Below are positions 56,403 to 64,000 of a DNA stretch of 64,000 bases, piece by piece. The stretch comes from Actinomycetes bacterium (GTDB lineage: Bacteria > Actinomycetota > Actinomycetes > Actinomycetales > Dermatophilaceae). A program made the position numbers and the translations under genes. The stretch covers positions 1-64,000 of the forward strand of contig JAKPEG010000065.1 of NCBI GenBank assembly GCA_029552065.1, written 5' to 3'. Numbering within the stretch: position 1 is the first letter of the stretch; the number at the start of each line of letters is the position of its first letter. The notes under the pieces were generated by a model, which saw only the letters and a program-made list of their open reading frames with translations, searched no databases and was not told where the DNA came from.

Positions 56403-57056
56403 ATGCCCACCATGAGCAACTCCGCCGCACTCGTCTCCCGGCCGACCCGCGTGCGCCGAGCGCCGGCCGAGATGTGGTTCGATCCGCTCTGTCCCTGGGC
56501 CTGGATGACCTCCCGCTGGCTCATGGAGGTCGAGCGGGTCCGCCCGGTCAGGGTGACCTGGTCGGTGATGAGCCTGTCGGTCCTCAACGAGGGACGGGAC
56601 CTGCCGCCCGAGTACCAGGACCTCATGACGAGGGGCTGGGGTCCGGTGCGGGTGATCATCGCCGCCCAGCAGGCCCACGGCGACCGCGTCGTCAAGCGCC
56701 TCTACGACGCGATGGGCACCCGCATCCACCTGGACGGGAACCGCGACTTCGACGAGGTCATCGCCCAGTCCCTTGCTGCCTGCAAGCTGCCGCCGGAGCT
56801 GGCCAAGGCCGCGCACCAGAAGAAGTACGACGCGGCGCTGCGCCGGTCGCACAAGCGCGGCATCACCCTCGTGGGCACCGACGTCGGCACGCCGGTCGTC
56901 TCGGTCGGGGGAGTGGCCTTCTTCGGTCCGGTCGTAAGCCCCGCCCCCAAGGGCGAGGCCGCCGGCAAGCTCTGGGACGGTGCCCTGCTCGTCGCCGGCA
57001 CGCCGGGCTTTTTCGAACTCAAGCGCACCCGGACGGTCGGCCCGATCTTCGACTGA
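56403..57056 (+). CDS. DsbA-type thioredoxin-fold protein (Rv2466c-like)
   Basis: This 217-residue protein (ATG 56403; a second ATG at 56412 is equally possible) is of the FrnE/Rv2466c type: MWFDPLCPWAWMTSRWL at the start, GWGPVRVIIAAQQAHGDRVV, TRIHLDGNRDFDEVI, and GTPVVSVGGVAFFGPVVSP with the cis-Pro region. Rv2466c is a mycothiol-dependent reductase with CPWC; here the motif is CPWA, so the resolving Cys is missing. A single-Cys mechanism with mycothiol, as known for one-Cys glutaredoxins, is possible. It is divergent from pepN. Confidence 0.88.
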   Translation: MPTMSNSAALVSRPTRVRRAPAEMWFDPLCPWAWMTSRWLMEVERVRPVRVTWSVMSLSVLNEGRDLPPEYQDLMTRGWGPVRVIIAAQQAHGDRVVKRLYDAMGTRIHLDGNRDFDEVIAQSLAACKLPPELAKAAHQKKYDAALRRSHKRGITLVGTDVGTPVVSVGGVAFFGPVVSPAPKGEAAGKLWDGALLVAGTPGFFELKRTRTVGPIFD

Positions 57057-57144
57057 CAGCGGGCCGACCGACCCGGCCCGCAGGACCCGGCCGACAAGCC
57101 CGGGCCGCCAAACCCGGCCCGGCAGATCCTGGAGGAGACAGCCC

Positions 57145-57609
57145 ATGCGCGTCCACATCGGTGGCGACCACGCGGCATACGAGTTGCAGCGCGCCCTCGT
57201 CGAGCACCTTCGCGCGGCCGGACACGACGTCGTCGATCACGGCCCACTCGCCTACGACGCGGAGGACGACTACCCGGTGTGCGTCCTGCGCGCCGCTGCG
57301 GGCGTCGCCGCCGAGCCGGGCTCCCGCGGGGTCGTCCTCGGCGGCTCCGGCAACGGCGAACTCATCGCGGCCAACAAGGTCCCCGGCATCCGCGCGGCCC
57401 TCGCCGACAGCGTCGAGCTGGCTCAGCTGGCCAGGCAGCACAACGACGCGCAGGTGGTCTCCCTCGGCGGCAGGTTCGTCGACGTGCCCACGGGTCTGCG
57501 GATCGTCGACGCCTTCCTCGAGACCGACTTCACCGGCGAGGCGCGGCACATGCGCCGCCTCGCGATGATCACCGCCTTCGAGCGCGACGGGAAACTCCCC
57601 ACCCGGTGA
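57145..57609 (+). CDS. rpiB: Ribose-5-phosphate isomerase B
   Basis: This 154-residue enzyme interconverts ribose 5-phosphate and ribulose 5-phosphate. MRVHIGGDHAAYELQRALVEHL, EPGSRGVVLGGSGNGELIAA, HNDAQVVSLGGRF and the C-terminal segment RLAMITAFERDGKL are the RpiB pattern. The catalytic Cys of some RpiB enzymes is replaced by Gly-Ser-Gly here, as in mycobacterial RpiB, which uses Glu (GSGNGE). GGAGGAG precedes the ATG. The gap before it (57057-57130) has several ACCCGGCC-like repeats and no gene. Confidence 0.92.
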   Translation: MRVHIGGDHAAYELQRALVEHLRAAGHDVVDHGPLAYDAEDDYPVCVLRAAAGVAAEPGSRGVVLGGSGNGELIAANKVPGIRAALADSVELAQLARQHNDAQVVSLGGRFVDVPTGLRIVDAFLETDFTGEARHMRRLAMITAFERDGKLPTR

Positions 57610-57624
57610 CGCCCCGATGACCGC

Positions 57625-58284
57625 CTATTCGCCCACGCTGCGTCGTCGCCGAAGGACGATCGACCGCCCCGCCGCGATCCCCTTGGCCTCGTAGCCGGCC
57701 ACCGGGCGCCACGCCGGCCGGGCGACGACGGCGGCGCGGAAGCCCCCGTGCTGTGCGACCGCGGCGATCGCGTGGGCGGCATAGTCCGCCGAGTCGGTGG
57801 CCACGAGGACCTCTCCGTCGGGGGTGAGCCGGGAGGCGAGCAGGTCGAGGGTATGCCGTCCCACGAACCGGCGACGCCGATGGCGGGTCTTGGGCCACGG
57901 GTCGGGGAAGAACAGGTGCACCGCGTCGAGGACCCCCGGCGGGACCCGCTGCTCGAGCAGCGCCACCGCGTCGCCGAGCACGACCGAGAGGTTGCCCAGG
58001 TCTGCCTCCTGGGCGGCGGCGAGCATCCGGGCCACGCCCGGAGGGTGCACGTCGACGGCGACCAGATGCGCGCGCGGGAAGGCCGCGGCATAGGCGAGCG
58101 CAGCGCCGCCGTGCCCACAACCGATCTCGAGCACGACCCGATCCGCTCGATCCGGTGCGCCCGGGGGCTGCAACACCGACGCGGGCACGGCCCGGCCGGG
58201 CAGGAGGGTCTGCAGTCGGGTGGCCGTGAGGGCAGAGATCCGTCCTCGTCGCGCGTGGAAGGTCGCCACCGGCTGGATGCCCAC
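57625..58284 (-). CDS. trmB: tRNA (guanine-N7)-methyltransferase
   Basis: This 219-residue SAM-dependent methyltransferase modifies G46 in the tRNA variable loop. It has the SAM site VVLEIGCGHGGAALAYA, the acidic VAVDVHPPGV and the TrmB signature HLFFPDPWPKTRHRRRRFV. The start is GTG 58284. An RpiB gene converges on its end, 15 bases away. Cytoplasmic, no unusual features beyond a short N-terminus. Confidence 0.93.
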   Translation of the reverse strand: MGIQPVATFHARRGRISALTATRLQTLLPGRAVPASVLQPPGAPDRADRVVLEIGCGHGGAALAYAAAFPRAHLVAVDVHPPGVARMLAAAQEADLGNLSVVLGDAVALLEQRVPPGVLDAVHLFFPDPWPKTRHRRRRFVGRHTLDLLASRLTPDGEVLVATDSADYAAHAIAAVAQHGGFRAAVVARPAWRPVAGYEAKGIAAGRSIVLRRRRSVGE

Positions 58285-58354
58285 CGGGACAGCCTAGGAA
58301 CTAGGCTGTCCCTGCCGGGACCCCCCGGCCTACCCAAGGGGAGGGACCACGCAG

Positions 58355-58567
58355 ATGGGTCTGTTCGACGAGATCAAGGAAAAGGCAGACGAGATCAAGG
58401 AAAAGGCAACCGAGCTCATCCAGGGCCACAGCGACCAGGTCGACGACGCGGTCGACAAGGCCGGCGACTTGATCGACGAGAAGACCGACGGACAGGTCTC
58501 CGACAAGGTCGACCTGGCTCAGGACAAGGCCAAGGAGATCGCCGAGGAGATGGACACGCAGGACTGA
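58355..58567 (+). CDS. Rv0909-like small charged protein (annotated antitoxin family)
   Basis: This 70-residue, highly charged, almost wholly helical protein reads GLFDEIKEKADEIKEKATEL, then DQVDDAVDKAGDLIDEKTDG and DKVDLAQDKAKEIAEEMD. It matches the MT0933/Rv0909 family, often annotated as antitoxin, and also resembles stress-related helical proteins. No toxin gene is next to it. AAGGGGAGGGACC precedes the ATG. The DNA has a 21-bp direct duplication (ACGAGATCAAGGAAAAGGCA-type units) at its 5' end. A hairpin follows. Confidence 0.75.
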   Translation: MGLFDEIKEKADEIKEKATELIQGHSDQVDDAVDKAGDLIDEKTDGQVSDKVDLAQDKAKEIAEEMDTQD

Positions 58568-58584
58568 GTCCGTCCGGCTCACGA

Positions 58585-58622
58585 CGAGGAGGGGGTAAGC
58601 CGCACGGCATACCCCCTCCTCG
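58585..58622 (+). terminator. Terminator hairpin after the small helical gene
   Basis: CGAGGAGGGGGTA (58585-58597) pairs with TACCCCCTCCTCG (58610-58622), 13 bp, and GCC/GGC extends the stem inside after one mismatch. The right arm overlaps a CGGCATAC octamer (58605-58612), a third hairpin that uses the motif in its stem. Confidence 0.75.
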
Positions 58623-58679
58623 CGCGACCGGGGTCACCCGCGGCGGCGCCACTCGCCCGTGCTGACGCGGCCCGCAGGG

Positions 58680-59816
58680 TCAACTCCGCCAGACCATCAC
58701 CACGGCCCGGTCGTCGGTCTCTCCGGCCTGCGCCTGCTCGGTGAGTCGTTGCGCGCCGCCGGCGAAACCGTCGACGAGCAGTCGTTCGGCCGATCCGACG
58801 AGCCGGTCGAGACCGAGCTCGAGGTCGTGGTCGCGCACCTCGATGACCCCGTCGGTGTAGAGCACGAGCGCATCACCGCGACCCAGCCGACCCGATCGAC
58901 GCGGGAACTCGGCGATCGGCAGGATGCCCAGGACGGGACCGCCGGCGGAGGTGAGCATCGACCAGCGCCCCGATCCGGCAGCGAACTGGAAGGGCACCGG
59001 GTGGCCCGCGTTGCCGATGGTGAAGTCCCCGGAGGGCAGGTCGACCGACAGATGGACGGCGGAGGCGAAGCCCTCGGCCCACCCCTGGCGCAGGAGGTAG
59101 GAGTTGGCGGCGGCGAGAACCCGCTCCGGCTCGACCTGACCGAGCAGGCCCCCCACCGCTCCGGAGAACAGCAGTGAGCGCGTGCCGGCCCGGCGACCCT
59201 TGCCCGAGATGTCGACGAGGACGACCTCGAGCCGCTGCCCGTCGGCCGAGAGCGAGGTCACCGCGAAGTCACCGGAGAACTTGTCACCGTAGGCCGAGTG
59301 GATCGCGCACTCGGCATGCCACCCGGGCGGGAGTTCGGGGAAGCGGCCCAGGGCCAGGAGGCGCTCACGCAGGTCGACGAGCATGTCGTCCGCCGCGTTG
59401 CCCGGGACCCCGAGGCGGTCCCGCGAACGGCTACCGGGGAAGATGAGCGCCATCGTGAGCGCGTGCCCGAGGACGGCCAAGAGGTTGAACAGGCTCCAGC
59501 CCACGATCGTGCCCGCGTAGGCCATGCACACGGCATACCCGAGGCAGGTGAAGAGGAACCACCGTTGGGGCAAGAGCAGACCCGCCGCGACGATGAGCGG
59601 GCTGTAGAAGGTCCACGGCACCTCGATTGGCGAGTGCACGACGACCATGAGGACCGCCAAGGCACCGACCGTGAGGGCCAGGCTCTCGGCCGCCGCCCGG
59701 GCCCTGGCCGGACTGCTGCGCTCCCGCAGGAAGCGCGCCCAGATCGACGTGCAACTCGGCAGCGACGTCTCACTCGAGTTCGTCTCCCTGTCCGTCGCGG
59801 TGAACACGACGGCCAT
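58680..59816 (-). CDS. SpoIIE-type PP2C phosphatase, membrane-anchored
   Basis: The protein has three to four N-terminal membrane helices (LALTVGALAVLMVVVHSPI; PLIVAAGLLLPQRWFLFTC; AYAGTIVGWSLFNLLAVLGH) and a C-terminal PP2C/SpoIIE phosphatase with metal motifs SGDF, VVLVDISGKG, LVLYTDGVIE and DDRAVVMVW. It would dephosphorylate an anti-anti-sigma-type protein or similar partner. The N-terminus is uncertain: ATG 59816 (and 59849) lie in DNA that also codes, on the other strand, for the giant repeat protein. Conserved-looking residues start at FLRERSSPARARAAAE (about 59733). The gene may be truncated at its 5' end there. Confidence 0.8.
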   Translation of the reverse strand: MAVVFTATDRETNSSETSLPSCTSIWARFLRERSSPARARAAAESLALTVGALAVLMVVVHSPIEVPWTFYSPLIVAAGLLLPQRWFLFTCLGYAVCMAYAGTIVGWSLFNLLAVLGHALTMALIFPGSRSRDRLGVPGNAADDMLVDLRERLLALGRFPELPPGWHAECAIHSAYGDKFSGDFAVTSLSADGQRLEVVLVDISGKGRRAGTRSLLFSGAVGGLLGQVEPERVLAAANSYLLRQGWAEGFASAVHLSVDLPSGDFTIGNAGHPVPFQFAAGSGRWSMLTSAGGPVLGILPIAEFPRRSGRLGRGDALVLYTDGVIEVRDHDLELGLDRLVGSAERLLVDGFAGGAQRLTEQAQAGETDDRAVVMVWRS

Positions 59817-62800
59817 CCCGGTCTCGACGAGCCTGCTCGTCGGCGGCACGACGGTCGCCCTCGACCTGCCCGGTGGACCCTATCTGCGCGTCGAGGGCGT
59901 CGGGGTCACCCTCACGGTGTTCGGCCAGACCCTCTCCGGTGACCTCGCGATCGAGCGGGTAACCCCGCTCACGGCCGGGGGAGCGCCGGACACCTCGCGG
60001 AGCATCCTCAAGGTCGCGCTCAGCAATGTCACCCTCGTCCTCGGCGGCGACACCCCCGTCCTGCGGGTCACCGGCGGCAGTGCGCTGCTCCTGGCGACCG
60101 CCGACGGCGTCGCGGGCCGGGTCGGCGGCACGCTCACCCTCGACGTGCCCGGTGTCTCGCTGTCGGGCACCCTCGCCGTCGAGTTCAAGACCATCGCCTC
60201 GGCGGTGGACGAGACCTTCCAGGTCGGCGCTGCCTCGACCCACCTCGTCATGGACGCGGGCTCCTTCGTCCGGGTCGCGGGCACCGGCATCACCCTGGGC
60301 ATCCTCGGTCAGAGCATCGCCGGCGACATCGTCGTCACGCGCACCGTCGACCTCGGCGGGGCGGTCACCCTCACCGTCGAGCTGACGAACGCCGTCGTCC
60401 GCCTGGGCGGCACCCCGGACGCGCCGTTGCTCGCCGCGAGCCAGCCGGCCGGTTCGACGGCCTCGTTCGTCCTGGGCCGGACGGTGTCCGGCGACATCAC
60501 CCTCGCGGTGACCGTGGCTGCACCCTCGGTCTCCTTCACGGGCACCGTCGACCTCAGCTTCGACACCGACCCCGCCGCGCGCTTCGTGCGCCTTTCCTCG
60601 GTCTCGACGCTCTCGCTCGTCGTGGCCGGACAGACGCTGGACGGAGACTTCACCTTCGAGAGCGCGATCGCGGCCGACGGCGGAAACGTCGTGCGGGTCG
60701 CGATCGCCGGCGGCTCGCTCACGCTCACCGCGGGCGCCACCCCCATGGTGTCGATCACCGCCGCCACCGGGATGTTCGTCCTCACCGGTGCCGGCATCGC
60801 CGGAAGCATCGCGGCGACCGTCAACTTCGCGGCGGGCGCCCCGGTGGGCCTCATCGGGGACTTCGTCGTCGAGCTCAACACGACGGCCGCGCCGGTCGTG
60901 GACTCGATCGCCGTCGGTGCCATGACCGTCGCCATCGACCTGCCGGCCGGCCCATACCTGCGCGTGGCCGGCACCGACATCGCCATCACGGTCGGCGGCC
61001 AAAGCCTGCGGGGCGACATCGCCGTCGAACGCACGACGTCACTGGGCGCGGACGGCATACCTGGTGGTGGCGACGACCAGACGGTGCTTCGGCTGGCAGC
61101 GACCCGGGTGAGCCTGGCCCTCGGCGACGGCACCCGCACGATCCTGTCGCTCACCGACGGCACCGCCTACTTCGTCCTGCCCGGAACCGGAGTGGCCGGC
61201 GTGTTGAGCGGGACGATCGCCCTGGTCGGAGTGCCCGGCGTGTCGTTGTCGGGAAGCTTCGCGGTCGAACTCAACACCACCGGCGGGGCGGTTCACGAGT
61301 CCTTCCGGGTCGGCACGGTCACGACGACGATCGCGTTCGCGGCCGACGCTCCGCTGCGTGTGCGTGGCACGGCCGTCGAACTCGTCGTGGCCGGGCAGCA
61401 GTTGCGCGGCGACATCACGGTCACGAAGTCGACCTCCGCCCTCACCGTCTCGGTCGCCAACGGTTCGCTCGGCTTCGGCTCGCCCGACCAGCAGCTCGTG
61501 CGCGCCACCGACATCACCGGTGACCTGACGATGGCCGCGACCGGGCTGTCCGGCAGCATCGCCGCGACCGTCGCCGTCGACGTGCCGGGGCTCACCGTAA
61601 CCGGCACGATCGCATTGCGTCTCAACACGGGCACGGTTGCGGTCGGGGGCATCGACCCGGGGATCGAGCTGGTCGTCACCGGGGCAAACCTCACCGTCGC
61701 CGGGCTGAGCGTCGGAGCGGCCCGGATCGCGGTCCGCCGCACGGGCACGGCAGCCCCCGAGGTGTCGATCGTCGTCACCGATCTCACCCTCACGCTTGGC
61801 ACCTTCGTCGAGGTCACCACGGCCGAACACTGGTCGGGAGTGCTCCTGGTCACCGCCGCGGGGGTCGTCGGGTCCTTCTCCGGCGTCGTCACCGGGGTGT
61901 TCGACATCCCGGGTGTCACCGTCTCCGGCTCGGTCGCCCTCGTCGTCTCGACCGTGCCGACCGCCGTAGCCCGCCCCGACCTCGGCCTCGTCGTCGACGC
62001 CGGACCGCTCGTCGCCATCGAGATCGCCGACGGTGCGCTGGCCGTCACCGGCGGTCCGACCTTCAGCGGGAGCTTCCGGGTCCTGCACACGGCGACCGCG
62101 ACCGCCATCGGGATGCGCGATGTCACCGTCACGCTCACCCCCACCGGGGCGACCGAGGGGCTGAGCATCACCGAGGGCACCGGCGCCTTCCTCGTGACGA
62201 CCGCAGGAGTCGCCGGACAGTTCTCCGGGGCGATCGGCATCGGCGGCGGCGGCTTCAGCCTCGGCGCACGCGTGGCGGTGCGCTACAACGGGACGGTCGA
62301 CGCGGTGTCCACGACGATCAGCGTCGGGGGAGTGGACCTGCCGATCGAGTTCAGCGCGAGCGAGGTCGCGGTCTCGGGTGCCCCGTTCGTCGCGGTCGCC
62401 GTGTCGGGTGCCTTCAGACTCGGCGACTTCGTCGAGGTGTCCGGGACCTTCGCCTTCGATTCCGCCGGCGGCGTGGTCGTCGTGAGCAACCTCAGCGTCT
62501 TCCTCGGCCAGGGACCGGGCTTCCTCGCAGACGGCACGACGGTCAATCCGCTCGCCGTCGGCGTCTACCTCACGGGCGTGAGCGGCGAGATTCGCGGCAC
62601 GACCGGCACCCGCGCGGTCGTCATCGGTGGCAGCATCCGCATCCAGGGCGTCCCCGGCCTCACCCTGTCGGGCACCACGCAGGTCCAATACAACGAGGGC
62701 GCGGCCCCGGCGACGGTGGGGGGCGTCGCCCTCCCCGGCGCAACCGGCGGCGTCCCCTACGCCCGCCTGGTCGGCGACCTCACCCTCGTCGTGGCCGGGC

Positions 62801-64000
62801 AGAGCCTCACCGGAAGCTTCGCGATCGAGAAGCTCGGCGCGACCGGCATGCGCTTCGCCTTCGGCACGGCAGCACGCCCCGCTGGTGCGCCACTCACCGT
62901 CTCGCTGGCGGACGGGGTCGTCACGGCCACGGTGACCAGCGGCGAGCTGCTCGTCGGCTCCGGCGGGATCGTCGCCGCGCTCACCGGCTCGATCTCCTTC
63001 GGCCCCGCCCCCTCCTTCGATCTCACGGGCGCGGTGAGCGTGCAGGTCAACACCACCGCAGTCGAGCGCACCGTCGACGGTGTCACCCTCGCGCCCTTGT
63101 CGGTCGGAGTCGTCGTCGGCACGGTCGCCACCCCCGCCGTCCTCACCGTCGCCGGTCAGACCCTCTCCGGTGTCTTCGGCTTCCGCCAGGTCACCGGCAC
63201 CGTCTTCCCGGGAGCACCGGCCGGCACCCCGCCGCCGACGACCGTCGTCGTCCTGGCCACGCACGTCAGCCTGAGCATCGGCACCGCCACCGCAGGCGTG
63301 CGGCTGAGCGACGGCGAGGCGCTGTTCGTCGTCCGTCCCGAAGGCGTGGCCGGCCGCGTCTCGGGTGCCATCCAGCTGCTCGTCCCCGACGACGCGGTGA
63401 CCTTCTCGGGCACTTTCAGTGTGGCGATCAACTCCACGACAACGCGAGTGAGCGAGCAGGTGACGGTCGACGCCGACACCACGCTGTCCCTCGACCTGCC
63501 CGCGGGACCCTATCTGCGGGTCGAGGCTGTGGGCATCGTGCTCACCTTCGCCGGCCAGCGCATCACCGGCGACCTGAGCATCGTCCGGGCGACGATCGGG
63601 GCCGACGAGGTCACGAGCATCGGGCTGGCCCGGGTGACCGTGGCGCTCGGCGATGGCAGCACCGACTTGGTCCGGCTCACCGACGGCACCGGACTGTTCG
63701 TCATCACCGCTGCTGGACTGGCCGGGACCCTGTCCGGCACCGTCGCGGTCACCATCCCCGGCGTGACCATCAGCGCCGGCCTCGCCCTGTCGATCAACAC
63801 CTCGACGAGCGATCTGGCAGCGACGATGACCGTCGGCGCCACCACCGTCGACCTCGACGTGCCGGGCGGTCCCTATCTGCAGCTGCGCGGCACCGCACTC
63901 ACCCTCGTCATCGGCGGCTTCAGCCTCGAGGGCGACGTGACGATCACCCGGCGCACGCTCACGGGCGGCACGACGATCGTCGACGTGACCCTCGCCGTCA
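59647..64000 (+). CDS. Giant repetitive beta-rich protein, open to window end, no normal 5' end
   Basis: The frame is open without a stop from 59608 to the last base, at least 1,450 residues. About twelve repeats of roughly 115-135 residues run from about 59740 onward. Each has DLPxGPYLRVxG, LTVAGQxLxGDxxVxR, VxLxLGDGTxxLVxLTDG and VAGxLSGTVAVxVPG, ending in SGxFAVxLNTT. The composition (Val, Thr, Gly, Ala; no Cys, few aromatics) suggests a beta-solenoid or stacked beta-sandwich surface protein. ATG 59647 is only the first in-frame ATG: its first 30 residues (basic, no signal peptide) are antisense of the phosphatase gene. The real gene start is missing or rearranged. Function not recognised; similar repetitive giants occur in several phyla. 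Confidence 0.8.
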   Translation, partial: MRTAKAPTVRARLSAAARALAGLLRSRRKRAQIDVQLGSDVSLEFVSLSVAVNTTAIPVSTSLLVGGTTVALDLPGGPYLRVEGVGVTLTVFGQTLSGDLAIERVTPLTAGGAPDTSRSILKVALSNVTLVLGGDTPVLRVTGGSALLLATADGVAGRVGGTLTLDVPGVSLSGTLAVEFKTIASAVDETFQVGAASTHLVMDAGSFVRVAGTGITLGILGQSIAGDIVVTRTVDLGGAVTLTVELTNAVVRLGGTPDAPLLAASQPAGSTASFVLGRTVSGDITLAVTVAAPSVSFTGTVDLSFDTDPAARFVRLSSVSTLSLVVAGQTLDGDFTFESAIAADGGNVVRVAIAGGSLTLTAGATPMVSITAATGMFVLTGAGIAGSIAATVNFAAGAPVGLIGDFVVELNTTAAPVVDSIAVGAMTVAIDLPAGPYLRVAGTDIAITVGGQSLRGDIAVERTTSLGADGIPGGGDDQTVLRLAATRVSLALGDGTRTILSLTDGTAYFVLPGTGVAGVLSGTIALVGVPGVSLSGSFAVELNTTGGAVHESFRVGTVTTTIAFAADAPLRVRGTAVELVVAGQQLRGDITVTKSTSALTVSVANGSLGFGSPDQQLVRATDITGDLTMAATGLSGSIAATVAVDVPGLTVTGTIALRLNTGTVAVGGIDPGIELVVTGANLTVAGLSVGAARIAVRRTGTAAPEVSIVVTDLTLTLGTFVEVTTAEHWSGVLLVTAAGVVGSFSGVVTGVFDIPGVTVSGSVALVVSTVPTAVARPDLGLVVDAGPLVAIEIADGALAVTGGPTFSGSFRVLHTATATAIGMRDVTVTLTPTGATEGLSITEGTGAFLVTTAGVAGQFSGAIGIGGGGFSLGARVAVRYNGTVDAVSTTISVGGVDLPIEFSASEVAVSGAPFVAVAVSGAFRLGDFVEVSGTFAFDSAGGVVVVSNLSVFLGQGPGFLADGTTVNPLAVGVYLTGVSGEIRGTTGTRAVVIGGSIRIQGVPGLTLSGTTQVQYNEGAAPATVGGVALPGATGGVPYARLVGDLTLVVAGQSLTGSFAIEKLGATGMRFAFGTAARPAGAPLTVSLADGVVTATVTSGELLVGSGGIVAALTGSISFGPAPSFDLTGAVSVQVNTTAVERTVDGVTLAPLSVGVVVGTVATPAVLTVAGQTLSGVFGFRQVTGTVFPGAPAGTPPPTTVVVLATHVSLSIGTATAGVRLSDGEALFVVRPEGVAGRVSGAIQLLVPDDAVTFSGTFSVAINSTTTRVSEQVTVDADTTLSLDLPAGPYLRVEAVGIVLTFAGQRITGDLSIVRATIGADEVTSIGLARVTVALGDGSTDLVRLTDGTGLFVITAAGLAGTLSGTVAVTIPGVTISAGLALSINTSTSDLAATMTVGATTVDLDVPGGPYLQLRGTALTLVIGGFSLEGDVTITRRTLTGGTTIVDVTLAV

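Noticed and set aside
58659..59177. A 172-residue plus-strand frame opposite the phosphatase
   Set aside because: It has no motif and lies wholly antisense to the intact PP2C metal motifs on the minus strand.
61039..63264. A long minus-strand open frame opposite the giant repeat gene
   Set aside because: The composition (Arg, Gly, Asp, Ala, His) and lack of motifs mark it as a shadow; the plus strand has regular protein repeats.

Overview
The DNA is very GC-rich (about 70%), uses many GTG starts, and carries mtrA-mtrB-lpqB, comF-hpf-secA, an Rv3235-like gene, a Rv2466c-like thioredoxin-fold protein and long chains of genes that overlap by ATGA or GTGA. This points to an actinobacterium, most likely of the Micrococcales/Intrasporangiaceae type; the placement is inferred from gene content and style only.

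Layout. 1-3154: end of a biotin-dependent transcarboxylase operon (5S, 12S, small subunit, 1.3S biotin carrier), closed by a strong hairpin. 3334-3747: remnant of an ISAs1-type transposase. 4142-12532: secreted multicopper oxidase of about 2,800 residues with 17 fibronectin-III-like repeats. 12757-15737: ahcY and a polytopic membrane protein. 15918-20235: mtrA-mtrB-lpqB. 20370-29142: Flp/Tad pilus locus (two tandem pilins, TadE- and TadG-like proteins, CpaB, CpaE, CpaF, a VWA-TadB fusion, TadC, a small membrane protein). 29208-31567: two-component pair on the minus strand with a degenerate kinase. 31739-35306: comF, hpf, a NarL-type regulator and a YcaQ-type glycosylase. 35350-39976: transporter, IMPase, triple GNAT protein and DUF2461 protein. 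40126-47743: secA, Rv3235-like, LysM, an HTH protein, and a second CpaB-like/CpaE-like pair. 47757-50658: wax ester synthase-like acyltransferase, patatin and a small protein. 50665-56280 (minus): pepN-mscS-glbO-GH13 in one overlapping chain. 56403-59816: Rv2466c-like protein, rpiB, trmB, an Rv0909-like small protein and a SpoIIE-type phosphatase. 59647-64000: a giant repetitive beta-rich reading frame that runs off the window.

The usual actinobacterial order mtrA-mtrB-lpqB-comF-hpf-secA is recognisable, but the Tad locus and its two-component pair sit between lpqB and comF.

The most striking signal is not a gene. The octamer CGGCATAC/GTATGCCG occurs about 50 times by eye, on both strands, in all reading frames (forcing rare ATA, GTA, GCA and TAT codons). 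It also occurs as inverted pairs that form intergenic hairpins. Its density, lack of polarity and use in terminator-like hairpins resemble the DNA uptake sequences of Neisseria and Pasteurellaceae. I propose it as a candidate uptake-type or other genome-wide signature motif.
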